From Gallionella sp. (GTDB lineage Bacteria > Pseudomonadota > Gammaproteobacteria > Burkholderiales > Gallionellaceae): DNA of 64,000 nucleotides. This document shows positions 26,699 to 36,881 of this stretch, piece by piece. Below the pieces are notes generated by a model. It was not told the DNA's origin and did no database searches. It saw only the letters and a list, made by a program, of their open reading frames with translations. The DNA is taken from assembly GCA_028707275.1 (NCBI GenBank), contig JAQTUP010000006.1:1-64000 (forward strand), given 5' to 3'. The translations under genes and the position numbers were made by a program. Each line of letters begins with the position of its first letter. Position 1 is the first letter of the stretch.

Positions 26699-27742
26699 AT
26701 GTCGTATACCTTGGCTGAAATTGCTGCCCGCTTCGGCGAACGGGTGCTGGGCGATGCGGGCGTTAAAATATCCCAGATTTCCACGCTGGAACACGCAAAG
26801 TCTGATCAGATCAGTTTTCTGACCAACCGAAAATATCACGCACAGTTGGCCAATACTCAAGCCGGCGCCGTGATTCTGGGGGAGGCGGATTGTGATGCGA
26901 CCAGTTTGCCGCGCATTATTTCGAAGAATCCTTATGCCTGTTTCGCCAGGGTATCGGCCCTGCTCAATCCGGCAGCGCAGGCTGCGCCCGGCATACACCC
27001 CGCAGCCGTGGTCGGCGCCGGGACCGTGATTGATCCGACTGCCAGTATTGCCGCTGCGGCTGTGATAGGCGAGGGCGTGGTGATAGGTGCGCACTCGGTG
27101 ATAGGTGCGGGGTGCTTTGTCGGCGATCACGTGGTTATCGGTCGTGGCGTGCTTTTGTATCCGAGGGTAGTGATCTACCACCGCTGTGTGATAGGCGACA
27201 GACTGATCGCCCATTCGGGGGCCGTGATCGGTTCGGATGGTTTTGGTATCGCGATGGATGAGGGACGCTGGATCAAGATTCCGCAAATTGGTCGCGTCCT
27301 GATCGGCGATGATGTTGAAATCGGCGCGAATACCACCATAGACCGGGGCGCGCTGGACGATACGGTGATCGAAGAGGGCGTGAAGCTGGATAACCAGATA
27401 CAGATTGCCCATAACGTCCGTATCGGTGCACACACGGCGATCGCCGGGTGTGTCGGTATTGCCGGCAGCACGACCATCGGAAAACACTGCCAGATTGGCG
27501 GCAGTGCGGGAATATTAGGCCACCTTAAAATAGCCGATGGTGTGGTGATCGCCTCTTTTACCCTGATAGGCAAATCCATTCCGGAATCAGGTTCCTATGC
27601 GGGGATTTTTCCCTTCGGCAAGACTGAGGACTGGCGAAAAAATGCGGTGCATCTGCGCCATCTGGACGATATGGCGAAGCGAATCAAAGTATTGGAACAG
27701 AAATTGTTAAAACAAGAATCATCGAAAGGTAGCACAGAATGA
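26699..27742 (+). CDS. lpxD: UDP-3-O-(3-hydroxyacyl)glucosamine N-acyltransferase
   Basis: LpxD adds the N-linked hydroxyacyl chain in lipid A synthesis. The 347-residue trimeric left-handed beta-helix protein has an N-terminal uridine-binding domain ([20 protein letters not shown]) and many hexapeptide repeats. The active-site His is in the [12 protein letters not shown] segment. It overlaps fabZ by 4 nt. Confidence 0.97.
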   Translation: MSYTLAEIAARFGERVLGDAGVKISQISTLEHAKSDQISFLTNRKYHAQLANTQAGAVILGEADCDATSLPRIISKNPYACFARVSALLNPAAQAAPGIHPAAVVGAGTVIDPTASIAAAAVIGEGVVIGAHSVIGAGCFVGDHVVIGRGVLLYPRVVIYHRCVIGDRLIAHSGAVIGSDGFGIAMDEGRWIKIPQIGRVLIGDDVEIGANTTIDRGALDDTVIEEGVKLDNQIQIAHNVRIGAHTAIAGCVGIAGSTTIGKHCQIGGSAGILGHLKIADGVVIASFTLIGKSIPESGSYAGIFPFGKTEDWRKNAVHLRHLDDMAKRIKVLEQKLLKQESSKGSTE

Positions 27743-28188
27743 GTACGCAAATGGACATCCACGCAATTCTTGAGAGCCTGCCTCACCGTTATCCTTTTTT
27801 ACTGGTGGACAGGGTGTTGTCGCTGGAGCCCGGCAAACGCATCGTGGCGCTGAAAAACGTGACCATCAACGAGCCGTTTTTCCCCGGACATTACCCGCAC
27901 CATCCGGTGATGCCGGGCGTGCTGATTATCGAGGCGATGGCGCAGGCCGCAGCCTTGCTGTCATTTCAGACGCTGGAGCGTAAACCGGACGAAAAATCCG
28001 TGTATTATTTTGCGGGCATCGACGGCGCGCGCTTCAAGCGTCCCGTAACGCCTGGCGATCAGCTGATTATTAAAGTCGAGCTCACCCGCAGCATGCGCGG
28101 CGTGTACAAGTTTAAAGCGGTTGTCGAAGTGGATGAACAGCTCGTCGCCGAGGCTGAATTGATGTGCACTGTCAAAACGGTGGCCTGA
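27739..28188 (+). CDS. fabZ: 3-hydroxyacyl-ACP dehydratase
   Basis: FabZ dehydrates 3-hydroxyacyl-ACP in fatty acid elongation and competes with LpxA for 3-hydroxymyristoyl-ACP. The 149-residue hot-dog protein contains [13 protein letters not shown] and the catalytic [19 protein letters not shown] segment. Its TGA shares a base with the lpxA ATG. Confidence 0.98.
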   Translation: MSTQMDIHAILESLPHRYPFLLVDRVLSLEPGKRIVALKNVTINEPFFPGHYPHHPVMPGVLIIEAMAQAAALLSFQTLERKPDEKSVYYFAGIDGARFKRPVTPGDQLIIKVELTRSMRGVYKFKAVVEVDEQLVAEAELMCTVKTVA

Positions 28189-28964
28189 TGACTAATTCAT
28201 TGATACATCCGACGGCGCTCATCCACCCGAATGCCACGCTGGCGGCGGATGTCGAGGTCGGGGCGTATTCGATTATCGGCGAACATGTCGAGATAGGCAG
28301 CGGCACGGTCATCGGCCCGCATGTGGTGATCAACGGTCACACGCGCATCGGTGCCCACAACCGGATTTTTCAGTTCTGTTCTATAGGGGAAGTGCCGCAG
28401 GACAAGAAATATGCGAATGAGCCGACACGGCTCGAAATCGGGGATCACAACACCATCCGCGAATTTTGCACCTTCAATCTGGGGACGGCGCAGGATGTGG
28501 GCGTGACCCGTCTTGGAAATCACAACTGGATCATGGCTTATGTGCATCTGGCGCACGATTGCCAGGTGGGGAACCACACCATTTTTGCCAATAATGCACA
28601 GCTGGCAGGGCATGTCGAGGTAGGAGATTATGCGATTCTGGGCGGATTTACCGTGGTTCACCAGTTTGTTCGCATCGGCGCGCACATCATTACCGGTATG
28701 GGTACTATCCTGTTGCAGGACGTTCCCCCTTACGTGCTGGTGTCCGGCAATCCGGCAGCCCCGCACGGCATCAACTCAGAGGGACTCAAGCGGCGCGGGT
28801 TTTCCAGCGCATCGGTCATGGCCATCAAACGCGCCTACAAGACACTGTATAAATCGGGCCTGAATCTGGCTGATGCCCGTGCCCTCATCGCGGATACGGA
28901 ACAGGCCGAGCTGCAACCGCTGGCGGAATTTCTGGCCAATTCACCACGCGGTATCGTTCGCTAA
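28188..28964 (+). CDS. lpxA: UDP-GlcNAc O-acyltransferase
   Basis: LpxA catalyses the first step of lipid A synthesis. The 258-residue protein has left-handed beta-helix repeats, the catalytic His in [10 protein letters not shown], and the C-terminal helical domain ([20 protein letters not shown]). The ATG at 28188 overlaps the fabZ stop; a start at 28164 inside fabZ is rejected. Confidence 0.97.
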   Translation: MTNSLIHPTALIHPNATLAADVEVGAYSIIGEHVEIGSGTVIGPHVVINGHTRIGAHNRIFQFCSIGEVPQDKKYANEPTRLEIGDHNTIREFCTFNLGTAQDVGVTRLGNHNWIMAYVHLAHDCQVGNHTIFANNAQLAGHVEVGDYAILGGFTVVHQFVRIGAHIITGMGTILLQDVPPYVLVSGNPAAPHGINSEGLKRRGFSSASVMAIKRAYKTLYKSGLNLADARALIADTEQAELQPLAEFLANSPRGIVR

Positions 28965-28975
28965 CAGGTTCATTC

Positions 28976-30130
28976 ATGTCGCTGCAAAAAATTATTATAG
29001 GGATAGTCGCGGGCGAAGCATCGGGTGATTTGCTGGCCTCTCATCTGATGGCTGCGATCAAGCAGGCGCGTCCTGAAGTCGAATTCGTCGGTATCGGCGG
29101 GCCGAAGATGAAATCCGTCGGTATGGAAGTGTTATATCCGATGGAAAAGCTGGCGGTGTTCGGCTACGTCGAGGTATTGCGCCATTACCGGGAAATTGTC
29201 GGCATACGCGCCAGGCTGCGCGCGTATTTTTTGGCGAACAAGCCCGACTTGTTTATCGCGGTGGACGCGCCGGATTTCAATCTTGACCTGGAATTGTCGC
29301 TCAAGCGGCGCGGCATACCTGCTATCCATTACGTCAGCCCGTCGATATGGGCGTGGCGCGGCGAGCGCATCCACAAGATCAAACGCGCGGTAACGCATAT
29401 GTTAGCCCTGTTTCCGCATGAACCCAAACTTTATACGGATGCCGGTGTGCCCGTGACGTATGTGGGGCATCCGCTGGCCGACATGTTGCCGATGCGGCCT
29501 GATCGCGCCTTGATGCGCGAGACGATGCGCATTCCGGGAAAGGCGCAGGTCTTTGCCTTTTTGCCCGGAAGTCGCCAGTCCGAGGTGGGCCGACTGGCCG
29601 CGCTGTATATCGAAACCGCCCGGCTGATTCTGCAACAGGTGCCGGAGGCGCGTTTTCTGGTGCCTCTGGCCAGCCGCGAGACGCGGACTATTTTCGAACA
29701 GGCCATTTATGACTGCAACGCTCAGGATCTGCCGCTGTCCTTGCTGTTCGGTCATGCACAGGATGCCATGATAGCGGCCGATGTGGTGCTGGTGGCATCG
29801 GGTACGGCGACACTCGAATGCGCGTTGCTCAAACGCCCGATGGTGATTACCTATCGCCTGAACCCGATAACCTGGTGGATGATGAAGCGCAAGAGTTATC
29901 TGCCCTATGTCGGACTGCCCAATATATTGTGCGGACGTTTCGTCGTGCCCGAAATTCTGCAAGACGATGCAACACCTGAAAATCTGTCGCAAGCCTTGCT
30001 CAATGTGTTAAACGACAGGCAGGCCATAGAGCGGCTCGAAGTTTTGTTTACCGGCTTGCATCAGACACTCAGGCAGAATACTGCCGAAAAGGCTGCCGCT
30101 GCCATTCTGCAATATTTGCCGTCCGCATAA
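28976..30130 (+). CDS. lpxB: Lipid A disaccharide synthase
   Basis: LpxB joins UDP-diacylglucosamine and lipid X at the inner membrane. The 384-residue GT-B glycosyltransferase begins [18 protein letters not shown] and has [16 protein letters not shown] and [10 protein letters not shown] motifs. The gene follows lpxA by 11 nt and leads into rnhB, the conserved order. Confidence 0.97.
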   Translation: MSLQKIIIGIVAGEASGDLLASHLMAAIKQARPEVEFVGIGGPKMKSVGMEVLYPMEKLAVFGYVEVLRHYREIVGIRARLRAYFLANKPDLFIAVDAPDFNLDLELSLKRRGIPAIHYVSPSIWAWRGERIHKIKRAVTHMLALFPHEPKLYTDAGVPVTYVGHPLADMLPMRPDRALMRETMRIPGKAQVFAFLPGSRQSEVGRLAALYIETARLILQQVPEARFLVPLASRETRTIFEQAIYDCNAQDLPLSLLFGHAQDAMIAADVVLVASGTATLECALLKRPMVITYRLNPITWWMMKRKSYLPYVGLPNILCGRFVVPEILQDDATPENLSQALLNVLNDRQAIERLEVLFTGLHQTLRQNTAEKAAAAILQYLPSA

Positions 30131-30144
30131 AGCCTGGATTATCA

Positions 30145-30780
30145 ATGAACGAAAATCAATGTGGAGTTCTGCGGCACGACGCAGCTGTTTTTAATGCGCA
30201 GACGAGTCTGCGCACTCCAATAATCTGTGGCGTGGATGAAGCCGGGCGGGGCCCGCTGGCGGGACCCGTGAGTGCGGCGGCCGTGATACTCGACGAATTA
30301 AATCCCATCGAAGGCCTCAATGATTCGAAAAAGCTCACCGAAAAACAGCGCGAGCGATTAGCACCCATCATTCGCGAGCGTGCGCTGGCCTGGGCTGTGG
30401 CTTACGCGAGCGTCGAGGAAATCGACGAGCTCAATATTTTGCAAGCGTCGCTGCTGGCGATGAAACGCGCGGTGCTGGCGCTCCCCATACTGCCGCAGCA
30501 GGTGCTGGTGGACGGCTTGTATTGCCCGCAAACCGGCATACCCAGTCAGGCCATCGTCAAGGGTGACAGCAAGGTCGCCGCGATTGCCGCCGCTTCAATT
30601 CTGGCGAAAACGGCGCGCGATGCATTGATGTTGCAACTCGACGTGCAATATCCGGCATACGGTTTTGCCGTCCATAAAGGTTATCCGACGGCCATGCATC
30701 TGGCCGCCTTGCGCGAACACGGTGTCTCGCCGGTTCATCGCACAAGTTTCAAGCCGGTCAGGTTGTTGATCGGCGGATGA
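30145..30780 (+). CDS. rnhB: Ribonuclease HII
   Basis: RNase HII nicks DNA at embedded ribonucleotides. The 211-residue protein has [14 protein letters not shown] (catalytic Asp-Glu), [13 protein letters not shown] and the later Asp in [14 protein letters not shown]. About 25 residues before the core extend beyond the usual N-terminus ([20 protein letters not shown]); a later start is possible but no better ATG is available before the core. Confidence 0.95.
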   Translation: MNENQCGVLRHDAAVFNAQTSLRTPIICGVDEAGRGPLAGPVSAAAVILDELNPIEGLNDSKKLTEKQRERLAPIIRERALAWAVAYASVEEIDELNILQASLLAMKRAVLALPILPQQVLVDGLYCPQTGIPSQAIVKGDSKVAAIAAASILAKTARDALMLQLDVQYPAYGFAVHKGYPTAMHLAALREHGVSPVHRTSFKPVRLLIGG

Positions 30781-30801
30781 GTTTTTTGCGCGCCGGACTT
30801 G

Positions 30802-33354
30802 TCAGAGTTTTTCCAGTAATTCGTTGAGGAAGGCGCCAGATTCGACCGGGTTGTTCAGCATCTGGCCGCTGATCCAGAACACATCCTCCGCACGGGCACC
30901 CAGTGTGTTGATCTTGGCACGGTGCAGACGGATGTTGTGGCGATCCAATATTTGCGCGATGCGCGCCAATAGTCCGGGCCTGTCACCGGCGACGAGCGTG
31001 AGCACATACATGCCGTGGCGATCCCGCTCGATATTGACACGGGTGTTAATCGGGAAGTGCTTGAGTTGCCGACTAACGCGGCCGGCAGTCACAGGTTCTA
31101 CCGGTTTGCCCTGGACGATTTTCTGTGTCAGTTCAAATTCGATGTAATTCATCAGGTCGCGGTAGTCCATGTCGCTGCGACTCACTTCCATGATCTGGAA
31201 ACTGTTCAGGGCGTAACCGTGTTGCGTGGTGTGGATCTTGGCCTCGACGATGGTGTAATGCATGCGGGAGAAAAAGGCACAAATGCGCGCGAATAACCAG
31301 CGCTGATCCGGGCAATACACCATCACCTGCAAGCCTGTGCCCGCGCGGCTAAGACGGGTCTTGACTACGGGGGTGGCGGTATTTGCCCGAAAAGCCAGTT
31401 GTCGGCTGTGCCAGGCGATTTCCTGCGCCTCGTGATCTAAAAAATAGCTGTCATCGAGTTGCGCCCAGAGCAGGCGGTAGGAATCGGGCGAGAGGGCATA
31501 CAAATTGAGCGTGGTCGCAGCTTGCGCGCGAATATCGGCCAGCCGGTCGGTCGCGGCGCCCTCTTTCATATAGCGCCGCGTGAGCCCGAACAAATCCTCC
31601 ATCAACTTGCTCTTCCACGCGTTCCATACTTTAGGACTGGTGCCTTGCACATCGGCGACGGTCAGCAAATACAGCGCGACCAGATAGCGGTCATTCTTGA
31701 TTTTGTCGGCGAAAGCGGCAATCACCTCCGGGTCTGCCAGATCCATTTTTTGCGCAGTCGCCGACAAGGTCAGATGCATCTCTACCAGCCAGACCACCAA
31801 CTCGCTGTCGTCACGGCTTAACTGGTGTTGCGTGCAAAACAGCTGCGCGTCTTTTTTACCCAAAAGCGCATGATCGCCGCCTCGCCCCTTGGCGATGTCG
31901 TGGAACAATCCTGCGATGTACAGCACTTCGGGCCTTGCAAATTCGCTCATCAGCTTGTTGCAAAGAGGGAGTTCGTGCGCGTGTTTGCCGAGAGTAAAGC
32001 GGCGCAGATTGCGCACCACCATCAAAATATGCTCATCGACCGTATAGACGTGAAACAGGTCGTGCTGCATTTGTCCGACGATATGGCCGAACGCGGGAAG
32101 GTAGCGACCCAGAATACCATATTGGCGCATGCGGCGCAGCGCGTGATTGACTCCGTGAGGCTGGCGCAGAATTTCCATGAAGCGCGACCGGTTCTTTGGG
32201 TTTTTGCGAAAGGCTGCGTCAATTTTGAGTTGTGCACGCCATAAGGCGCGCAAGGTTACAGCGGTCAGATCGGTCAACTCAGGATTTCGCTGCATGAGCA
32301 AGAAGAGTTCGAAGATGGCCTCGGGAGTGTGCTCGAACAGCTGCTCGTCGCGTATTTCCAGCAAGGATCCGATGACGCGGAAGCGCTCATTTAACGTGCG
32401 CTGCGCAGGGGTTTCGTCAAACAGGTAGTCGCGCAGGTTTTGCAACAAAATGGTATTGAACTGGCGCACCGCCAGTTTGGTGCGGTAATAGCGCTGCATC
32501 AGATGTTCGCTGGCGCGGCGATTGACTGAGGCGGTAATGCCCATTTGTTCCGCAAGGGTGGTCTGAAAGTCGAACAGCAGACGGTCTTCGCGACGCCTGG
32601 CCAGATAATGCAGGCGGGTGCGCAGTGTTTGCAGCAGGCGGTCGTGGCGCGCAATCTGACGCGCTTCGGTGTCCGTGATCAAACCGGCAGCAGCCAGCTC
32701 TGTCCAGCGCGTCCCCAGGCCCGCTGCACGACAGATCCAGGTCACGGTTTGCAGATCCCGCAGGCCGCCCGGGCTCTCTTTTATATTGGGTTCAAGATTG
32801 AAGTCGGTATCGTCAAAGCGTGCGTGGCGCAACTGTTGCTCGCGCAGTTTTGCGGTATAAAACTCGCGCGGGTCAAGGTGTTGTCCGACCGCTTTGCACA
32901 ACGCATCAAAGAGCGGTGCATTGCCGCAGAGGCGGCGAGTCTCGAGCAAATTGGTCTGCACCGTGATATCACAGGCTTCGGTCACGCATTGTGCGACAGT
33001 GCGTATGCTGTGACCGACTTCCAGTCCAATGTCCCACAGTCGGGCTATCAGTTCGTGCAGCTTGTGTTGCAGCGCCTCGTCGGGTTCATCGTCCAGCAGA
33101 ATCAACAGGTCGATGTCTGATTTCGGGTACAGTTCGGCGCGCCCGTAACCGCCCGCCGCGATCAGCGCGATGCTCTCGGGCATGGAAAGCTGTTGCCAGA
33201 TGCGGCATAAGTATTGATCGATCAGTTTGCTGTGCGCGGCCAGCAGGTTTGACGCCTTGCCCTGTTGCAAAAATTTTTGCTCAAGGGCTAGCCGGTCGCG
33301 GCGCAATGCCTCGCGCATCAAGGCAACGGTATCAGGCGGGTGCCGGGCTGCCAT
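30802..33354 (-). CDS. glnD: Bifunctional uridylyltransferase/uridylyl-removing enzyme GlnD
   Basis: GlnD senses glutamine and adds or removes UMP on PII. The 850-residue protein has, in order, the nucleotidyltransferase domain (GGYGRAELYPKSDIDLL, Asp80 and Asp82), a helical linker, an HD domain (LFHDIAKGRGGDH) and two C-terminal ACT domains (about 670-750 and 780-850). Its start overlaps the end of map by 23 nt, so the two genes are one transcript with map first. The pair faces the rnhB end of the lipid A cluster, with convergent 3' ends. Confidence 0.97.
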   Translation of the reverse strand: MAARHPPDTVALMREALRRDRLALEQKFLQQGKASNLLAAHSKLIDQYLCRIWQQLSMPESIALIAAGGYGRAELYPKSDIDLLILLDDEPDEALQHKLHELIARLWDIGLEVGHSIRTVAQCVTEACDITVQTNLLETRRLCGNAPLFDALCKAVGQHLDPREFYTAKLREQQLRHARFDDTDFNLEPNIKESPGGLRDLQTVTWICRAAGLGTRWTELAAAGLITDTEARQIARHDRLLQTLRTRLHYLARRREDRLLFDFQTTLAEQMGITASVNRRASEHLMQRYYRTKLAVRQFNTILLQNLRDYLFDETPAQRTLNERFRVIGSLLEIRDEQLFEHTPEAIFELFLLMQRNPELTDLTAVTLRALWRAQLKIDAAFRKNPKNRSRFMEILRQPHGVNHALRRMRQYGILGRYLPAFGHIVGQMQHDLFHVYTVDEHILMVVRNLRRFTLGKHAHELPLCNKLMSEFARPEVLYIAGLFHDIAKGRGGDHALLGKKDAQLFCTQHQLSRDDSELVVWLVEMHLTLSATAQKMDLADPEVIAAFADKIKNDRYLVALYLLTVADVQGTSPKVWNAWKSKLMEDLFGLTRRYMKEGAATDRLADIRAQAATTLNLYALSPDSYRLLWAQLDDSYFLDHEAQEIAWHSRQLAFRANTATPVVKTRLSRAGTGLQVMVYCPDQRWLFARICAFFSRMHYTIVEAKIHTTQHGYALNSFQIMEVSRSDMDYRDLMNYIEFELTQKIVQGKPVEPVTAGRVSRQLKHFPINTRVNIERDRHGMYVLTLVAGDRPGLLARIAQILDRHNIRLHRAKINTLGARAEDVFWISGQMLNNPVESGAFLNELLEKL

Positions 33355-34120
33355 CGGATAAGGTCAGCACTTCAAATCCGGTCTCGGTCACGAGCAGGGT
33401 ATGCTCGTATTGCGCGGACAGGCTGTGATCGCGGGTGACGACCGTCCATCCGTCGCCCAGCTGTTTGATGTCTTTTTTTCCCGCATTGATCATAGGTTCA
33501 ATGGTGAACACCATGCCCGCTTCCAGCCGCAATCCGCTCTTCGGGCGACCGTAGTGCAACACCTGTGGTTCTTCATGGAATTTTGCACCTATCCCGTGAC
33601 CGCAAAACTCACGCACCACGCTATAGCCCAGCGGCTCGACATAGCTTTGAATGGCATGACCTATGTCGCCCAGGTAGGCGCCCGCCCTGACCGCACGGAT
33701 GCCGCGCCACAGGGACTGGTAAGTGGCCTCGCACAAGCGCCTGGCCTGGATGGAAGGTTCGCCCACGTAGAACATGCGGCTGCTGTCGCCGTGATAGCCA
33801 TCCTTGATCACTGTGATGTCCAGATTGACGATGTCACCGTTTTTGAGCACTTTGTCGCTGGGTACGCCGTGACAAATCTGATGGTTGATCGAGGTGCAGA
33901 TGGATTTAGGGTACGGGGTATGTCCGCCAGGCGCGTAGTTGAGTGGCGCGGGAATGGCCTGCTGTACGTTGACAATGAGGTCGTGGCACAGCTGATCCAG
34001 TTCGTTGGTGGTGATGCCGGCCTTGACGAAGGGGCTGATGTAGTCGAGTACTTCGCTGGTCAGCCGACCTGCGATGCGCATTTTCTCGATTTCCTGGGGT
34101 GTCTTGATGGAAACTGACAT
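33332..34120 (-). CDS. map: Methionine aminopeptidase, type I
   Basis: MAP removes initiator Met. The 262-residue type Ia enzyme has all five metal ligands: Asp101, Asp112, His175, Glu208 and Glu239, with His84 in the SINHQICHGVPSD motif. The start at 34120 gives the canonical MSVSIKTPQEIEKMR; an upstream in-frame ATG at 34177 is rejected. In many betaproteobacteria map and glnD lie divergent from rpsB; here they sit at the far end of the rpsB-rnhB block. Confidence 0.97.
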   Translation of the reverse strand: MSVSIKTPQEIEKMRIAGRLTSEVLDYISPFVKAGITTNELDQLCHDLIVNVQQAIPAPLNYAPGGHTPYPKSICTSINHQICHGVPSDKVLKNGDIVNLDITVIKDGYHGDSSRMFYVGEPSIQARRLCEATYQSLWRGIRAVRAGAYLGDIGHAIQSYVEPLGYSVVREFCGHGIGAKFHEEPQVLHYGRPKSGLRLEAGMVFTIEPMINAGKKDIKQLGDGWTVVTRDHSLSAQYEHTLLVTETGFEVLTLSDGSPAPA

Positions 34121-34246
34121 GTCTGTTCGATATTTTAAGGAAGGCTGAGGATAACATGATAGAAAGATTGCCGACAAATACGTTTAGGAACTAAACTTGC
34201 AAAAGGGCGACTAACCCGCGTGGCAAATAATTATTCAGGAGATAGC

Positions 34247-34576
34247 ATGAAAAAAAAATTGGCGATCGTGTTGTTGTTAAGTGTCAGTGCCAGCGCCTTT
34301 GCCGTTGACGGCGGAGCGGTGTTGGGCGGCGTGTTGGGTGGTGCGGCAGGCGCGGCGGTAGGGCACAGCATGGGCGGAAGAAATGGCGCAATTTTAGGGG
34401 GCGCCATCGGTGGCGGGACGGGCGCTGCCATTGGCAGTTCCAACACGGCGCAGGTGCGCCAAGTCCAGGCGCCGGTAGCCGCACCTGCTTACAGTCGAAA
34501 TCGTGATGATGAAGAACATCACCATGATCACGGTCGCCGTCACGGTCATGACAAGGATAGTGAAAGTGAAGATTAA
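34247..34576 (+). CDS. Secreted glycine-zipper protein
   Basis: A 109-residue protein with a signal peptide (MKKKLAIVLLLSVSASAFA) and a Gly/Ala-rich zipper of about 45 residues (GAVLGGVLGGAAGAAVG, GAILGGAIGGGTGAAIG) that should insert in or line a membrane. A His/Asp-rich tail follows (DDEEHHHDHGRRHGHDKD), which could bind metal. The ATG at 34247 follows AGGAG. The next gene encodes a related zipper and overlaps it. Confidence 0.8.
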   Translation: MKKKLAIVLLLSVSASAFAVDGGAVLGGVLGGAAGAAVGHSMGGRNGAILGGAIGGGTGAAIGSSNTAQVRQVQAPVAAPAYSRNRDDEEHHHDHGRRHGHDKDSESED

Positions 34577-34985
34577 TCACCTGCCCGCCATGAGCGGGTT
34601 GAGTCTTGTTTTGTTGCTGACAGCCTGTGCCAATAATCCGCAAGGTGGCGCCGTACTGGGTGGCGCTGTGGGTGGCGGAACAGGAGCGGCTGTCGGTTAT
34701 GAAATGGGGGGGCGTAACGGAGCCGTCTGGGGCGGTGCAATAGGTGCGGCAGCGGGGGTGGTGATCGGCGGGGATGCGAGTCGCCGCGACAGATCCTCTG
34801 CTCGGTATGAGCGAGGCCGCGACGCCTCCTACCGTCGGGAAAATCAACGGCAGCCGTCTTCTCGCCGGGACGATCCGCCAGCGCCGGCTTATCAGCGCGA
34901 TGAAGAGCGCCGTACGTCTTACAAGCGTGAAGAGGATCGCCCGGTTCTGCAAGCGCCGATGCAGCACGACAGCCGGGATGACTGA
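34566..34985 (+). CDS. Glycine-zipper lipoprotein
   Basis: The product has a lipoprotein signal (LSLVLLLTAC, lipidated Cys), a glycine zipper closely similar to that of the preceding protein (both contain GGAVLGG, GAAVG, MGGRNGA and GGAIG), and an Arg-rich, Pro-containing tail. It resembles the YMGG/OmpA-like glycine zipper lipoproteins of the envelope. A GTG at 34566 with AAGGA upstream overlaps the preceding gene's stop and is chosen; an ATG at 34590 would leave a very short signal. The pair looks like a tandem duplication with different tails. Confidence 0.7.
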   Translation: MKINHLPAMSGLSLVLLLTACANNPQGGAVLGGAVGGGTGAAVGYEMGGRNGAVWGGAIGAAAGVVIGGDASRRDRSSARYERGRDASYRRENQRQPSSRRDDPPAPAYQRDEERRTSYKREEDRPVLQAPMQHDSRDD

Positions 34986-35027
34986 TTGTTGTACTTCGAC
35001 CCGGGGGCAGATGTCGTTTTTGCAGGC

Positions 35028-35392
35028 TAACTGATGTTACGCACAAACCCAAAAAATCAGGATTGATGAGTGGTAACCTTGGCATTCCACCTTTAAGCCC
35101 CTGTGCGCCGCCGAAGACTGCCTGTATACAGGCAAAGGCAAACAACGGTTTTTGGGCGATTTGAGCACGTGGCCGCGCAGCGAATCGTGCGAGTAGCTCA
35201 CCCGCCTGTTTGCGGCTATCAAGGGAACGCCGACTGACAGCCCTGCCTGCCGATAGGCAGGGCTGTCAGTCGGCGCGGCAAGCCGGGGGTTGCCGCATCG
35301 ATGGTTACTTTCGCGACGCCAGTAACCAGCAGCCGGGCTGCCCCCGGCGAAGTTACTTTGAATACATAACTGATGTTACGCAGTAACATCAG
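35028..35392. repeat. Intergenic repeat block with flanking direct repeat (copy 2 of the palindromic repeat)
   Basis: The 566-bp gap 34986-35551 contains no convincing gene. A 16-nt direct repeat (TAACTGATGTTACGCA) lies at 35028-35043 and 35367-35382, 339 bp apart. The right copy is part of the full palindrome 35370-35392 (arms CTGATGTTAC and GTAACATCAG), preceded at 35335-35354 by GGGCTGCCCCCGGCGAAGTT as in copies 1 and 3. Between them are an 18-bp perfect hairpin and a smaller one (GGTTACT...AGTAACC, about 35303-35327). It looks like a structured mobile or RNA-like intergenic element. Confidence 0.65.
35231..35272. repeat. 18-bp perfect hairpin
   Basis: Positions 35231-35248 and 35255-35272 are exact reverse complements (starting CGACTGACAGCCC) around the 6-nt loop GCCGAT. 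There is no T-run. It lies inside the repeat block 35028-35392. Confidence 0.8.
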
Positions 35393-35400
35393 AGGCTAAT

Positions 35401-35428
35401 GAAAAAGGCACGAGATCGTGCCTTTTTC
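35401..35428. terminator. Bidirectional terminator-like hairpin
   Basis: GAAAAAGGCACGA and TCGTGCCTTTTTC are exact reverse complements around a 2-nt loop. The A-run and T-run make it a plausible intrinsic terminator in both directions. It insulates the kinase array from upstream transcription. Confidence 0.75.
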
Positions 35429-35551
35429 ATTTTTAATCCGGCGCGCAGGTTTTTGCATCATCCTTGATCTTCTCAGGTCGCTCGAAAGGGAATAGCATAC
35501 GCTCTGTCCGGTGGTTCTGCTGCGCGGCTGTTCATTGGGGGGAGGGTGGTC

Positions 35552-36868
35552 ATGAAAATTATTTTTTTGTTGCTGACATTGTTGTCCGGCGCTGCCTGGG
35601 CTGAAGAAATCAGGACGATACGGGCGGAAGAGGTCGGTTTGTCTGCCCCCCGCCTCGAAAGAATCAGTCATCTGATGCGGGACACGATAGCGGAAAAGAA
35701 GATGGCAGGCGCGGTCGTGCTGGTGGCGCGTCACGGCAAGATCGCCTACCTGGAATCCTTCGGTTATGCCGATACGGACAAACCGATGACTACTGACACA
35801 CTGTTCCGTGTCTGCTCGATGACCAAGCCGCTCGTGACGGTGGCTATACTGCAACTCTATGAAGAAGGCCGTCTGCTGCTCTCGGATCCTGTTGCCAAAT
35901 ACATCCCAGAATTTGCTCATCCCAAAGTGCTGGAAATGCTGCCCGAGGGTTCTGATCCGGCCTTCAGGCTGGTCCCGGCCAGGCGAGACATCACCATCAA
36001 AGATCTGCTCACCCATACCGCAGGCCTGCCTTATTCGTTTGCGTCCGGGTGGTATCCCAAAGACCGTTTGTTAGGACAGATGCACGCGCTGTATGAAGAG
36101 GCGGGCATCAGCAGCGGGATGTACGAGACCCCCGGCACGATAGGCGATATGGTCAAACGGCTCGCTCGTCTGCCGCTGTCCAGCCAGCCTGGAGAGGCGT
36201 TCACATACGGCATGGCGGCGGACGTGCAGGGCTACCTGGTCGAAGTGGTCTCAGGCATGAAGCTCGATGACTATATCCGCGCGCATATATTCGAGCCGCT
36301 GAAAATGGATGACTCCTACTTCTTCGTGCCGGAGGCTAAGCAGGACAGGCTTTCTGCCGTATGGAAGAGCGACTGGCAGGGCAAGCTGGAAAAGGTTGCG
36401 CCCGGCCCGCATCAGGAAGGTGATTATGTGTATTCCCCGACCTTTCAGACCCGGGGACCCAGGACCTTCCTCTCGGGCGGCGTGGGCATGGTCAGTACGC
36501 CCTACGACTATTTTCGTTTCGCCCAGATGCTGCTCAACAAGGGTGAACTGGACGGGGTGCGCGTGTTGAGCCGCAAAACGGTCGAGCTGATGACAAGCAA
36601 TCAGATCGGTAAACTCTTTGAAACTACCTTGCATGACGAGGGCTGGAAGTTTGGCCTGGGTCTCGGGATTCAGGCTGATCGGGAACACAATGTGGATGCC
36701 GGCGATGTCGGGACATTCGAGTGGGCGGGGCTTTACTCAACGCGTTTTAGCGTCGATCCTCGCGAGGAAAAAATCACCATTTTTATGTCCCAGACTCACC
36801 CGTTCAATTATCATTTCGACTTGTGGGATAAACTGCTGGTCATGTCCAGTTCCAGCATCGCAGATTGA
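35552..36868 (+). CDS. Secreted serine beta-lactamase/esterase family hydrolase
   Basis: A 438-residue class C beta-lactamase-like (EstB/PBP4*-type) hydrolase. A signal peptide (cleavage after AWA, residue 17) is followed by the catalytic SxxK at Ser89-Met-Thr-Lys92 (FRVCSMTKP), the Tyr of the second motif in TYGMAADVQGY, and a C-terminal EWAGLYST in the place of the HxG/WGG motif. Members cleave esters or D-amino-acid peptides; the substrate is unknown. It is the first gene of the plus-strand array and ends 13 nt before the first solute-binding protein. Confidence 0.88.
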   Translation: MKIIFLLLTLLSGAAWAEEIRTIRAEEVGLSAPRLERISHLMRDTIAEKKMAGAVVLVARHGKIAYLESFGYADTDKPMTTDTLFRVCSMTKPLVTVAILQLYEEGRLLLSDPVAKYIPEFAHPKVLEMLPEGSDPAFRLVPARRDITIKDLLTHTAGLPYSFASGWYPKDRLLGQMHALYEEAGISSGMYETPGTIGDMVKRLARLPLSSQPGEAFTYGMAADVQGYLVEVVSGMKLDDYIRAHIFEPLKMDDSYFFVPEAKQDRLSAVWKSDWQGKLEKVAPGPHQEGDYVYSPTFQTRGPRTFLSGGVGMVSTPYDYFRFAQMLLNKGELDGVRVLSRKTVELMTSNQIGKLFETTLHDEGWKFGLGLGIQADREHNVDAGDVGTFEWAGLYSTRFSVDPREEKITIFMSQTHPFNYHFDLWDKLLVMSSSSIAD

Positions 36869-36881
36869 TTGAGGGTTCACC

